From Hemerocallis citrina (lineage: Eukaryota > Streptophyta > Magnoliopsida > Asparagales > Asphodelaceae), in contig CM030363.1 in NCBI GenBank assembly GCA_017893485.1, forward strand, positions 111,223,073 through 111,287,072: a stretch of 64,000 bases of DNA. The letters are read 5' to 3'. The notes below the pieces were generated by a model that saw nothing but the letters and a program-made list of their open reading frames with translations, ran no database searches and had not been told where the DNA came from. Positions 34,892 through 45,931 of the stretch are shown here, in pieces (positions within the stretch are counted from its first letter, which is position 1; each line of letters opens with the position of its first letter). The position numbers and the translations under genes are program-made.

Positions 34892-36792
34892 GTTGTTGGG
34901 CTGACAATTGGCCCATTATTCGTGCGCTCTTCATTTATGGAATTGGTTTGGCCTTTTGGATTTTTGGGCTATGGCGTTGTCTTGGTCTCAAGTTGCTAAA
35001 CATAAGAAGAGGGAGAGACACCCCACCTTAGGACTCTCACAAAGTGACTCTAATTCATTCCATACTATTCCAGTACTTTCTGTTGCTTCTTCTCCCCCTT
35101 TTCGTTGTTCTCCTATCTCGCATTTCTGCCCTTTCGTCTCCTCTTCTTAGTGCTTCTGCTATTTTTGCTGCCTTCAACCCGGACACCTTAAAATCTTCTA
35201 TAACAACAAGATGCAGTGCCTGTTCTGTGGAAAGGTTGACCATTCTCGTAATTGGTACTTTGCGCTTCAGTAACTCTTGGGGTTACAGTTGGGCATCCCT
35301 ATTTCCGACCAGGTTCTTGCTGTTCATGATTTCTCCTCTCTTAAACTTCAACTTCGCGAGCTTAATTCGAAGAGAGCCAAAATGAACCGGCATTTTCCTT
35401 ATCGTCCATCCCGACTTTCTTCCCTACCCCACCGTCGTTGCATGTCACTTAGCCCACGGCTGCACCCATCGTTCTTGTTCTTGCCACATCATCGGCTATC
35501 CCTATCTTTCTTCATACCCTGGTAGCTCAGCCTTCTACACGATTGGATAGTGCTCATCCTTTGGTTGTGCTGCACTGCGTCTGCTTACCTGAGATTGATC
35601 TGAAGGTTTCCAGCCTCGCATGTTTTGGCACAATTTCGGTGACAGGCGGTTCAATCAGTACCACGGAATTGGACTCATTCTTGTGCAGTTTGACTAATAT
35701 CCCTGACTGGACCTGGGGTTTCAATTGTTGCTCAAATGGTGATCTTGTTATTAAGTGTCCATTCCCTAAGGTGCTCGAAGAGCTGGTTTCCAATCGCCTT
35801 CTATTGGTTTCATTCAACTTGTTATTAGGCAATGGCCCTCTTCAGCGATTTCTCTCCTGTACTTGTTAACCATTCCTACAAAAGTGACTATCTCCGGCCT
35901 ACCCCCGTATTGCGACTCTCCTCAGCTTGTAGCCTCTATGACCAGGTGCATTGGTGACCTAATTGGCACTTCCTCCACAGTGATGCTACCATCTGGGTGT
36001 CTCCAGGTGGGTGCTGATTTTCTGTGTGGCCAGCATATTTATCGTATGTCTGATTATCAGTTAAGAATTGGGGCTCCTATTATTCCATCTCGGTGAAGTA
36101 TGCGGATGACCCTACTTGTAATCTCCCCACTGGCTTCTCTGCCATCCCTACTCCCAGTCTGCCCTCATCTTACCTTCATTGAAATTTTTTGAAGGTTGGA
36201 AACATACTCCTAGAGGTAGTAGCTCCTCTTCTTTGGGTTCTCGAGGTCCTTATAGGCGTGGAGATTTCTCAGGCCGAGGGAGTCAGAGGAGAGGAGGTGG
36301 CGGTCGACATAGTTTCGCCTATAAATGCGAGGGGTCCGGGGTAGATGTCATTCTTTCATCTGTCCCTGCTAAATCCTCTAACTTGGTTTGGAGAATCCCA
36401 GACTTTCAATAGGCCACTCCCTTCGCTTCAACAACACCCTCTCTCGACGCTTCAATCGGCTCCCACCTCTCCCTCTCTTGACTCACCTGTCCCCGGATGA
36501 TTGGGATCGTTTCACTCCCGCTTATTACCTCCCAACTACTAACAAAGCTTGGGATGCTTGGTGTTGCAACACCCACTTTAGCGATGCCTAGGAACATTAT
36601 CAGTCTATGGTATCGGTGTCCTCTCCGTCACCGTCTAAATATACTGGCAAGGGTTTTGGATCCCCCACTTTAGCGATGCCTAGGAACATTATCAGTCTGT
36701 GGTATCGGTGTCCTCTCAGTCACCTTCTAAATATACAGCCAAGGGCTTCAAATCCTCTTCTTTGCAAGAGATTTCAACCAATTGGGGGGTTG
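34892..36792 (+). pseudogene. LINE (L1-type) ORF1 region, 5' part, degenerate
   Basis: A zinc-knuckle-like MQCLFCGKVDHSRN (35213-35254; the last Cys is replaced) is followed by a DUF4283-like stretch. The latter has WTWGFNCCSNGDLVIKCPFP near 35715 and KVTISGLPPYC near 35880, like the plant LINE ORF1 pattern of a short strand-rich domain and a V.I.GLP segment. A Gly/Arg-rich segment near 36240-36310 would be RNA-binding. Frames shift several times. The element is cut at 36792 by B2 and continues at 41539. The call as ORF1 is based on order and the unmistakable ORF2 downstream. Confidence 0.7.
36572..36755 (+). repeat. 92-bp tandem duplication in LINE ORF1
   Basis: CCCACTTTAGCGATGCCTAG at 36572 recurs at 36664. 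Both copies read on through TGGTATCGGTGTCCTCTC and AAATATAC. Copies differ at only a few bases, so the duplication is younger than most of the decay. Confidence 0.9.
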
Positions 36793-38356
36793 ATGATTGT
36801 AACACCCCGAATTCCAAACATAGGTAATTCGTATCAAATACAGGATTTTTTACATCAAATTCATACAGATTTATAAGGAATTTAAAACTTTTATTTACAA
36901 CATGTTCTTTACATCAACACAGCAGAATTTAAATGAATACAACATGATACACAATAATGAAATTTTTTCAATCTTTTAACAGCTCATCATAGTGACTGCA
37001 AGTCCATGCCAAGTCCAACCCTGCAACTAGGAAAACTGTGGGCATGTCATTTGCATACAACTGACGCAATGCGATAATACAACGGTCTCATTATCTTAGC
37101 AATCATACACTTGAATGCAAAAAGAGAAAATGTGACTATCCTAAATATGTCAGTGTATGAAATGAATTTAATGTCTAATGTAGATTTTACACTACGATGA
37201 CACTAATTCATACTTGTTCGAATTCTATGCATCCCATTCTACATAGGTTCGAGGGCAAGCCCTTGACGCACTCCATAATATAGGGTTTAATCCCTCGCCA
37301 TGAAATCCTACTATGGTGACAAAAACAAGATTTAGACATTAAGTATAGGTTCCAGTCCCAGAGTACATCCGACCGATCTTACAGAACACTCATCACGTAA
37401 ACATCCCGTAAGCATCGCTCTAGCTCGGAATGCTAGAGACTCGTCTCCCTTCCGCCCGACTAGACATAATCCTGGAGTACATCCTTCCGATTATTCATAG
37501 TCCCGAAAATAATTGAGATGCATCTCGCATAAAACTCGTAGTCACGAAATACATCTGCCCGACCGTAACCATAGTTCCGGAATACATCCGCCCAACCATG
37601 TTAAGCCCAGCCCCGGAATACATCCACCCGACTGTAACCATAGTCTCGGAATACATCTGCATGACCATGTTGAGCCCAGTCCCGGAATACATCGCCCGAC
37701 TGTAAATATAGAGCCGCACCGCTCACGTTTGCCGAAGCTTCATCACATCACCTTTTTCTAGTGCCTGTCCTTAGGTTTAATTATTGAGACCCTGAGTTCG
37801 CTTACCCACCGGACTTAACAAAACACTGAGAAAATTAGCCTACACTGGCTACTCCTCAAGAAAAAGTCAACCAACATTGATTACTTCTCAAATTCCATAT
37901 ATCACAACTGCTAGTATTCTGAATCTCGCTCACTCTAAAAATAAACAACCATCTCAAAAGAGACCTCAAACTCATTCATTATTGATACTTTCTTCTTTAT
38001 TCATTTTTCTTAGGTTTATCAACCATGAACTAACCAACTTTAAAAGACTATTCAATCAATTATAATCTTGTAGACAACCCCTAAACTTCACTTTAACAAT
38101 ATTCAAGTGCATCTCTTAATGCACATTCTTTAAGATTAAACCGCTAGAAATTCCGTATTAAAATATCCTACTTACATATATTATTCCATCATAATTCATT
38201 ATTCAATGCGAATATCACCTCAAATTCCCAAAATATATCTTGAAAATAATGTGGAATTATTTCTAAAGCTTTAATAATATTTTAGAATATTATTATAATT
38301 TTTACCGAATTTTATAACATGAAAAACCAAATAAAAATAAATAAAAAAGGCAACTG

Positions 38357-38585
38357 TGTATGGCAAGGCTCAAACCCGCACCAGCAACCAACCAAACGCA
38401 AGCCCCGCCCATTGTGCTAATTCACAGTTGTGAAGGAAAAACCCTTCTGTTTCTTATATCCTTTGCTTACTGTTTCTTTATAAAAATCAAAATTTAATAA
38501 AAGACAGAGCCTCCCAAGACTTGAACCCACAAAGCCCAGCACTGTTCGCAGTGCCCAAAAGCCACGCCAAGACTAATATACCCAA
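38357..38585 (-). repeat. Pair of decayed tRNA-like modules in B2
   Basis: The minus strand shows GCGGGTTTGAGCC (~38370) and GGGTTCAAGTC (~38520), decayed B-box-like sequences about 150 bp apart. This is the same arrangement as in B1 (16660-16910). A boxes are weaker here. They support an ancestral feature of the family B LTR. Confidence 0.45.
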
Positions 38586-40344
38586 ACTCTATTCTGATTA
38601 TATATGGGTCAAAAATCCTTTTCTTTCATTTTTCTGTTTCCAAATCTCTTTTAACAAAAATTTGTTGATTTCTAATTTGCGTTGTATTATCATCTTTAAT
38701 CAACTTCCAGAATTTAATACTCAAGAATTTCTGTGTATTTGCACCAAGATGAAATTTTATAATTATTTGTTCACTAAATATAATGAAATCGAACTCCCAA
38801 TTTGTATAATTTGCTCATATTCTACAATTTGTAGTGTATAAATTTCTACCCCTTATCCAACTAAATTTTGGAAAAAAGTTACACTATTATAATGCATTTA
38901 ATACCAATGAGTTCTTTTTATAAAATTCCCACCATCTAAGAATTTACAAAAATTACTACGCACACATTAATTCAATTTGTCCATTATGTGATTAAATTAG
39001 CAAGTACTAATTAGATTGCTAGTAGATCTTTCTCCCAAAAAAAAAAATCACTAATTACTACTATCAAATCTAACATGAACATTTGTTGATATATTAGAAG
39101 TCAAAAACATTTACTCAGTCACACAATAATTATACTAATAATGCATAATCTACATTCTAGATTATTTGTACATTCAACACATCAATTAAATTTAGCAACT
39201 ACTCGTGGTAAAATTAAGCACACACAATCTACAAAAATTAGAAGGTAACAAAAACACCCACCTCTTTGAAGTATTGAAGTATTCCCTAGTAATTGAACTC
39301 CAAAAGAAGCCCCCAGGCCTCCTCGAAAACCACGCCCAAGAAAAAAAACCAAGCAACCCCCTTTGAAGCAGTGAACACAACATTTCATTTTTTTTCTCAT
39401 TTTGTTTTGTTGTTTAGGAATGGAATGGGGTGGGATTTTAAGGATTAATTAATGGGAGGTTAGTTAACTAACCACTAACCTAATTAAACTCCCCACTAAT
39501 CTCCTACTCCCCCCCCCCCCTCTCCCCCCACCCCACCCACTCTCTCCATTCATATGCAACCGATTGACAAAGTCCAAGGGTGAGAATGCACGTGCACGTG
39601 CATACTACGTGTGTGCACCCAATTTATTAATAATTTTTATTTAAATTAAAATGCATATGTTAAATATGTAATATGTATTTAATAGAACTATTTTAATTTA
39701 ATTATAATTAAAATTTTCATGCACAAATAAAAATAAACACACTTACACTTCATAAATTTTATTTTGAAAGAGAATATAACTAACACGTGCATTGCAAACA
39801 CGTGTGTTGCACGTAAAATAAATATTCAAATACGAAAATAGATTTGATCAATGGAAAAATATTTATAAATAATCGAAATACGACATACGAAAATAAATTT
39901 CATTAATGTTATACATACAACAATGTAATCAACATGCACATAGAAAACACGTGCATCACACGTATAAAATTTATATTTAAGTCAAAATAGGAGAAAATGA
40001 ATTTCAATTTATAAAAATAATTTGAGCAATTTATAAAATAAATAATTGGGACACATAGAAAATATTACACATAACGCTAGAATATTCGTAATCGACACGT
40101 GTATCGAAAGCACGTGAAATGCACGTAAAAATACAAAGATTAAAAAATTAATATTTGAGTTGGCACAAATAGGATAAGAAGGAATTTTGAAAAGATGAAA
40201 AATGTATAAATAGTCGAAATACAAAATACGTATGATATTTATATTAAAATACATTATGGATATTACCCGTAACGGTACAAAATACACGTGCTTAACACAC
40301 GATAGGAAAAATTGTCATAATTGTAATACCCTGTAATTTCAAAG

Positions 40345-40346
<2 letters not shown>

Positions 40347-40385
<39 letters not shown>
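40347..40385. repeat. (TA)n microsatellite in the TRIM-like 5' LTR
   Basis: About 19 TA units. The second LTR has a shorter, interrupted version at 41082-41106, which explains most of the LTR length difference. Confidence 0.95.
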
Positions 40386-40389
<4 letters not shown>

Positions 40390-40791
40390 AAGAGAGAGAA
40401 GGTGAGAGGGGGGGCACGGGAACAGTGAACAGCAGATGCCTGTGTAAGTTGAGTGTTGACGTCATGATGACGTCAGCGACAGGGGGTCCCACCCGGTTTT
40501 CAGTTGAGAGCAGCGTGAGATGCTGCTTTTGAGATTGATGACGTGTATATGGACACACGAGCTTGTACACAGGATTTGAGGAGTAGAAAGAGGATGTTTT
40601 TGAGAATTATCCCATATCGGGAGTATACATAAAATTAAATAATATAAATATAATTGCCTATAATCATGAGTCACCTATTTGGTTAACCACAATTTGAGAG
40701 ACAGCCTGTGGTGGGTAGTTGTACTTTATGTATTAATTTATCTTCTAAAAATAATAAAAACCGTTTGAGTACTGGAGCGGGGCGTTACAAA

Positions 40792-40803
40792 TGGTATCAG
40801 AAC
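40792..40803 (+). promoter_or_regulatory. Primer-binding site of the TRIM-like element
   Basis: TGGTATCAGAAC, complementary to the 3' end of initiator Met-tRNA, begins two bases after the 5' LTR. It fixes the plus orientation. Confidence 0.9.
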
Positions 40804-41538
40804 CGACTTTCGACACCGAGTGTGGGAGAGCCGTGAGTTACGGACTCCAGAATGATCGGCAGAGTGAGACAATCCCCAGTATTCCGGGACGATGGACGTA
40901 AGGGCCACAGAATGATCCGCGGAGTGGGATTGGTCTCCAGTATTCCAAAGACGAGAGCGACGCTCACGGACTGATTCACATCGACTAGAAAGGAGATCCT
41001 GCACTAGATTGCATGCCCCGTACTCAGCGAGGACACTGATTTCTAAAGGGGGATATATGTAATACGCCGTAATTTCAAAGGAATATATATATGTATATAT
41101 ATATATAAATAAAAAGTAAGAGAGAAAACGTGAGAGGGGAGGCACGAGAACAGTGAACAACAGATGGCTGTGTGAGTTGAGTGTTGACGTCAGCGATAGG
41201 GGGTCGCACCCAGTTTGCAATTGAGAGCAGCATGAGATGCTGTTGTTGAGATTGATGACGTGTATAGGGACCCACGAGCTTGTACACGGGATTTGAGGAG
41301 TAGAAAGTGAATGTATATGAGGATTATCCCATATTGGGAGTATACAATAAAAATAAATAATATATATATAATTGCCTATGATCAAGAATCACCTAATTGG
41401 TTAACCACATTTTGAGAGGCAGCCTGTGGTGGCAGTTGTACTATAATTATTAATTTATCTTCTAAAAATAATAAAAATTGTTTTAAGTATTGGGGCAGGG
41501 TGTTACAATAACTCAATTTTGCGGGGTTTTACAATGAT

Positions 41539-42255
41539 CTCCTTCCTCAAGAAGAGAATGAGGCCCTTGCTTTGATTCCCACCAGCGAGGTACACGCTAT
41601 ATCTTTTATTTGTCCTTGTACTTTTAGATTTTCTGTGAACGGTATTTCATTGGCTTCTTTTGATTTCCCCAATAGTACTTTTTCTCTTTCCTCTCTTCTA
41701 TGCATTTCGTTGTTTTGCGATAGTTTGTTCTCAATGGTCTTTAGAATTATTGCTTTTAATTGACCCCTTTCTCCCCCACCTTCTCGGATGGATAATCCTT
41801 CTCTCATGTCTACGATCCCAGAGCTGGCTGACTTCGTAGTTGGAAACTTGGTTCGTGGAGAACCGGTGTCATCTCTATATACGACTATTTCTCTTTCCAC
41901 TGTTCTTTCCAAATGTAGAAAGTCTAAAATCAGGAAAGAACGTTCCCCGAATCACATTTGTTCTAGTGCTCGATTAAAGGTGAAACATCCTCCACCCTCC
42001 CAATTTTCGTTAAAGCTTCACTTGCGGCCCAAATCAGAAATTTGGACCTCCTTCCCCCTCCGATGGATATTCCATTAGATTCCCCCATTGGGGTCAGTTT
42101 ATCATGTTCAATTTGACATGTTATCTAATGAGGATATTTTCACGCTGTCTGTGTCCATGGGTATTAGGGTTGACACTTTCTCCCCCACCCCCCACCCCCC
42201 CTTCTCAATTCGATTAAATCTCTTGAAATTGCCAGAGCCGATGCGTTCAATAATG
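41539..42255 (+). pseudogene. LINE ORF1, 3' part, after B2
   Basis: The frame resumes after B2 (LPQEENEALALIPTSE). The 41788-42078 stretch continues with VVGNLVRGEPVSSLY and then decays. No diagnostic domain remains. It sits between ORF1 patches and the endonuclease of ORF2, so it is placed as the ORF1 tail. Confidence 0.55.
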
Positions 42256-43390
42256 TAATGATTAGTTGCTCTTCGAATATTAGGGGTCTGTGTGCTTCCC
42301 CCAAATAACAGGCATTATTTGATCTTTTCTCTTCCTCAAAATGCATTATAGTTTCTATCCAGGAATCCAAATTGGACTCTATTGATGCTTCAGTTATTCA
42401 GTCCATTGGTGGTTAACTTTTGACTCAATTGGTCAACCCGGACACCGTGAATACGTGTCGGGGTATTCTTCTAGGTTTCAAACCTAATATTTTTAATCTC
42501 ATTTCTATTTTGAGGATGAAATTCTTCCTTTACTGTCATTCTTCACTGGATTGAATTCAACTAGTCTATGACGATAGTTTCTGTTAATGATCCAGCCACA
42601 GCTGAACTCCATGCTAATTTCTGAGACGAACTCAATTCCTTCCAAGGTCGGATAAATGGCTTGTGGATTTTTGGGGGGATTTAAATATTACTAGGTTCAT
42701 TCATGAGCGCCGGGGAAACCACGCCCGATTCAATAACTCCTTGTTTCAACAACTATATTCATTCGTTGGATTGCATTGACCTTCCCATTAATGTTCGACG
42801 ATTCACTTGGTCGAATCATCATCTTGATCCGTCCAGGCTAAGCTGGATAGATTCCTTGTCTTGCATGGCTGGATTGACGTTATCTATAATTCATTTTTTC
42901 AAGCCCTCTCCAACCTCATTTGGGACCATACCCCTTTGATGTTATACTCTTATTTTAATTTGTCCAACCTTTCAAGTTCCGTTTTGAGATATTTTGGTTG
43001 GAAGATTAGATTTTTGTTATAATTGATCCTACAGATAAGACCTCCCCCCCCCCCCCCCCCCCCCCCCCTCTTCCTTTTTTTTATCCTATTCCAATGAATA
43101 ATTGAAAATTAATCTAATGATTGGATGGATGGAATTTATATTCCATTTATTTGACTTTATGAAATCGGTAGAAATATTCTTGAACCCGAAGTTAAAAAAA
43201 CCTTTCTATATAAATGTATAAAACGAAAAGTTCTATGTATGTCACTTCCATGGTCAGTTCTCATGGTCTTGCTTGTCTTCTTCTCAGACTGCTTTATGTT
43301 AAAAACGGTTGTAAAGTATGGAGTAAAGTGAGATTCGGTAACTCAAGTATTCTCAAATGTTCTTTTCTCGATGCAATCCAGTTGATCGAT
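42256..43390 (+). pseudogene. LINE ORF2 endonuclease domain, degenerate
   Basis: Apurinic-endonuclease-type motifs appear in order: SCSSNIRGLCASPK (~42262, the SWN.RGL motif), IQESKLDS (~42360, the Q.ETKL motif), FWGDLNITRFIHER (~42670, the GDFN motif), RRFTWSN (~42798) with SRLSWID just after, and WDHTPLML (~42920, the SDH.P motif with S changed to W). Stops and shifts between them show it is dead. A poly-C tract (43044-43068) lies in the following linker. It belongs to the L1 clade. Confidence 0.85.
43044..43068. repeat. Poly-C tract
   Basis: About 25 consecutive C inside the LINE. It could also be a sequencing or assembly weak spot. Confidence 0.9.
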
Positions 43391-44395
43391 TGAAAGGAGG
43401 AATTAGGCCACATTTCTGTGTCTGATCGGCAATATCGCAATGACGGTAAAGTGGAATATGCTTCAGTATTGCATATGGATCATTTAAAATTGGCCCAAAG
43501 AGCCAAGGTTAATTGGTTGAAAAATACAGATTGTAATACCTCTTTCTTCAACCAATTTGCCTCTAATAGGCAATGGATCAACCGTATCTCATCCATTCAG
43601 GATAATGAGATTGAACTAGTTTCAATTTTGCAAATCCATGCTTCTTTTATGCATTTCTTCAAGAATCTAATGGGAACTGTCTCGCCAAGCTTGGTTCACC
43701 TTGACCGGAACTCCCTTTATGAGAGTGACAATTTTGATATGTCCTGTCTTGATCCTTTTTAATTATAAGATATTAAAGATGCAGTTTTCCTATGTGCAAT
43801 GACTCTGCTCGTGGCCCCGATGGATTCCCATGTTTTTTCTTTGAAAAGTTTTGGGAATTCCTTAAAGATTATCTATTGCAGATGTAATCTGATCTTTTTA
43901 ATGGATCCTTCTCTTTGACCGCATTAACTATGATTATATTGTTCTTGATCCTAAAATCGTTGGGGCTAATAGCGTTTCGGCTTTCAGGTCCATCATCCTT
44001 CTTAATATTACCTTCAAAATCATAATAAAGGTTATTTATTTTCCCTCTCATTGATACTGCTCACTTGGCATTTGTTAAAGAACAATTTATTTTGGATAGT
44101 GTGCCTTGTGCCCAAGAAATTATTTCTGGTTATCATAGATTCTTCTCTTTTGACCGCATTAACTATGATTATATTGTTCTTGTTCCTAAAATCATTGGGT
44201 CTAATAATGTTTCAGCTTTCAGGCCCATCAACTTTCTTAATGTTACCTTCAAAATTATCATGAAGGTTCTAGCTAAAAGGTTGAGCTCCGTTATTTCTCC
44301 TCTCATTGATTCTGCTCAATCGGTCTTCGTTAAAGATCGATTTATTTTGGATAGTGTGGCTTGTGCCCAATAAATTATTTCCGATTGCCATATAT
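43391..44395 (+). pseudogene. LINE ORF2 linker and N-terminal reverse transcriptase
   Basis: The 43418-43762 stretch matches the usual linker (RAKVNWLKNTDCNTSFF, NRISSIQDNE). RT begins with IVLVPKIIGSNNVSAFRPIN (~44185) and continues FKIIMKVLAKRLS, SAQSVFVKDRFILDSV. This is the classical non-LTR RT segment 1-2. Coding similarity stops near 44375, so the catalytic FADD-type region and the 3' end are missing. The RT start is duplicated (see 43917-44386). Confidence 0.88.
43917..44386 (+). repeat. 235-bp tandem duplication within LINE RT
   Basis: GACCGCATTAACTATGATTA at 43917 recurs at 44152. Both copies run through the PKI.G.N.VSAFR segment to ATTTATTTTGGATAGTGTG. The first copy has decayed independently. 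A normal RT has this segment once, so the duplication occurred in this copy or its lineage. Confidence 0.88.
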
Positions 44396-45931
44396 CTATG
44401 TATTTTTCTCAAAATACGGGGTGTTACAACTCATTTGGTGAATTGGTTCTGTGCTAATTTTAAAAATTAGACAAATACAAAAATAACATATGATTGTAGA
44501 ATATAGATTGAAGAATGAAGGTAGAGAGAGTTGAGAGCTTGTAGTGTTGTTGTTGATGATTGTTGTTGATGTTGATCAAACCAAGAAAATAGTTGAATGT
44601 TGTTGATTGTTGTTGATTTGTTGAGAGAGTTGAGTGACTTAGTGAAGAGAATTGAATGAAATGATGTTGTATATATAGATTATGGATATTTTTAAATTTT
44701 CCAAAATACCCCCCAAAACTAGCTAGTATAAATCCGTTGGGAGGGTATTTTAGTAATTACACAAACACAACGTTTACAAATAAAAAACTTGAAAAAAATC
44801 TCTGAAATTCCCAACAGTCGGCCCACGGGCCGGCCTGGGCCGGTTCAACCCGGTCCTGGATTTGACCGGGCCGGGCCGAATTCGGGTTTTTTTGAGTTTT
44901 TACTGAACCGGACCAACCTGTCAAGTTTTTGATGGGTTAACCCCGGTTTTGGGCGGCCCAGGCCCGGCCGGTCGTGGGCTGGCCCGGTCCTAATGCCATC
45001 CGTAAGTGAGTCTAGTATAAAGAAGCTCACCGTTGGGAACGACGAGTCTTATTTGAAAGTTTTGAACTAAACTCGTAATTAGGAACATCGAGTTTCTCAA
45101 AAAATTTAGAACTAGACTCGCCATTCTCAACGGTCACGAAATAACTAAGCTCGCCGTTGGGAACGGCTAGTTTAGTTGTTGAGTCACTGAGCTTAATTAC
45201 TTTGGCTATTGTCCTCTTTGTATAAAAAGTTTCAAAAATAGCATATATTAAAAAAAATCGTTGATTTTGTAAAACTATAAATTTATAGAGGGCTTTTATA
45301 CCTAGATTTTTTTCCCCTAAAAATTTCAGGGTGGGCCATGGGTCATTGCTTACCTAGACTTCAAGTAGGCCCGACACTGCCCTTTTACTTGAAAATTTTG
45401 TTCCAAAGTTGATTTAATGGATCAGAGGTTTTATGATATTGCACTTCTCGGACTGATCACTTTTGAAGTGGGTCTGCGAACAACTTGAAATTGGTAATAT
45501 TTGGAGGACTCACATGGAGTTGCAATTTTTGTTGGGTATTTATAAGAAATATCCTCTTCAATCTAATTGCAACTTGTCTTCTCTTAGTGAAATTCGAAGC
45601 AATATTGCTTGACAAAAACAAGTATTGAATTCACAAAAAATATTATAATTTATTGGATCAAAATTGCAAATAAATATTCAATTTTTCATCATGAGGCCTA
45701 AAAATTTTCCACCTTATAGCTCATGGACCTCAAATGGCGCGCAGGAAAGGATTGCAACATCAGTTAATTACGTCATGTTCCTCACAAATTAGAAGCACAA
45801 TCCTCTGAGACATTTTTTCCGATCATGACCTTGCTAATCAAATTATTTGCACAGCCACCCAACTTGTTTCCAAATTATATTTAGGAACCAAGCATAATAA
45901 ATACATTCATGGGATTGAGAGTTTAGAGTCA
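44396..45931. other. No gene; orphan LTR end and hAT-like GC-rich block
   Basis: The left edge reads ATACGGGGTGTTACA (ending 44428), the terminal sequence of a family B/D/E LTR without the rest of it. At 44815-45000 a block of CCGGGCC/GGCCCGG repeats resembles the GC-rich subterminal zone of plant Ac-like hAT elements; the minus ORF there (44845-45030) is compositional. 45015-45165 holds repeated imperfect palindromes around GCTCGCCGTTGGGAACGG. From 45240 to 45900 nothing recognisable is seen. The region ends at the 3' side of the CYSTM gene. Confidence 0.4.

Larger units (their letters stand above)
40322..41507 (+). mobile_element. TRIM-like miniature LTR retrotransposon nested in B2
   Basis: Two similar LTRs (40322-40789, 468 bp; 41058-41507, 450 bp; both TGTAATAC(C/G)C...TTACA) flank only 268 bp. 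A primer-binding site TGGTATCAGAAC (40792-40803) follows the first LTR and a purine tract TAAAGGGGGA (41044-41053) precedes the second. Flanks ATAAT (40317-40321) and ATAAC (41508-41512) are a near-perfect duplication. The interior has no gag or pol but holds a degenerate duplication around GGCAGAGTGAGA...TCCCCAGTATTCC. It is non-autonomous. The LTRs are long for a classic TRIM, so a deletion derivative is the alternative. Confidence 0.85.
36798..41533 (-). mobile_element. Family B solo LTR (B2) inside the LINE
   Basis: The LTR runs TGTAACACCCCGAATTCC to TTGCGGGGTTTTACA with perfect ATGAT duplications (36793-36797, 41534-41538). It splits the LINE ORF1. It aligns by eye with B1 through its length and contains the TRIM-like element at 40322-41507, giving a net length of ~3.5 kb. 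Donor AAAGAG|GTGGGT lies at 39262/39261, acceptor TTGCAG at 37021, with 223 bp to the LTR end. U3 carries many CACGTG motifs (39588-40290). Two tRNA-like modules are at ~38357 and ~38508. Confidence 0.9.

Noticed and set aside
40738..41385. 215-codon minus ORF across the TRIM-like element
   Set aside because: Runs antisense through both the interior and an LTR of the element; not a gene.
44845..45030. 61-codon Gly/Pro/Arg minus ORF
   Set aside because: Composition artefact of CCGGGCC repeats in a hAT-like subterminal block.
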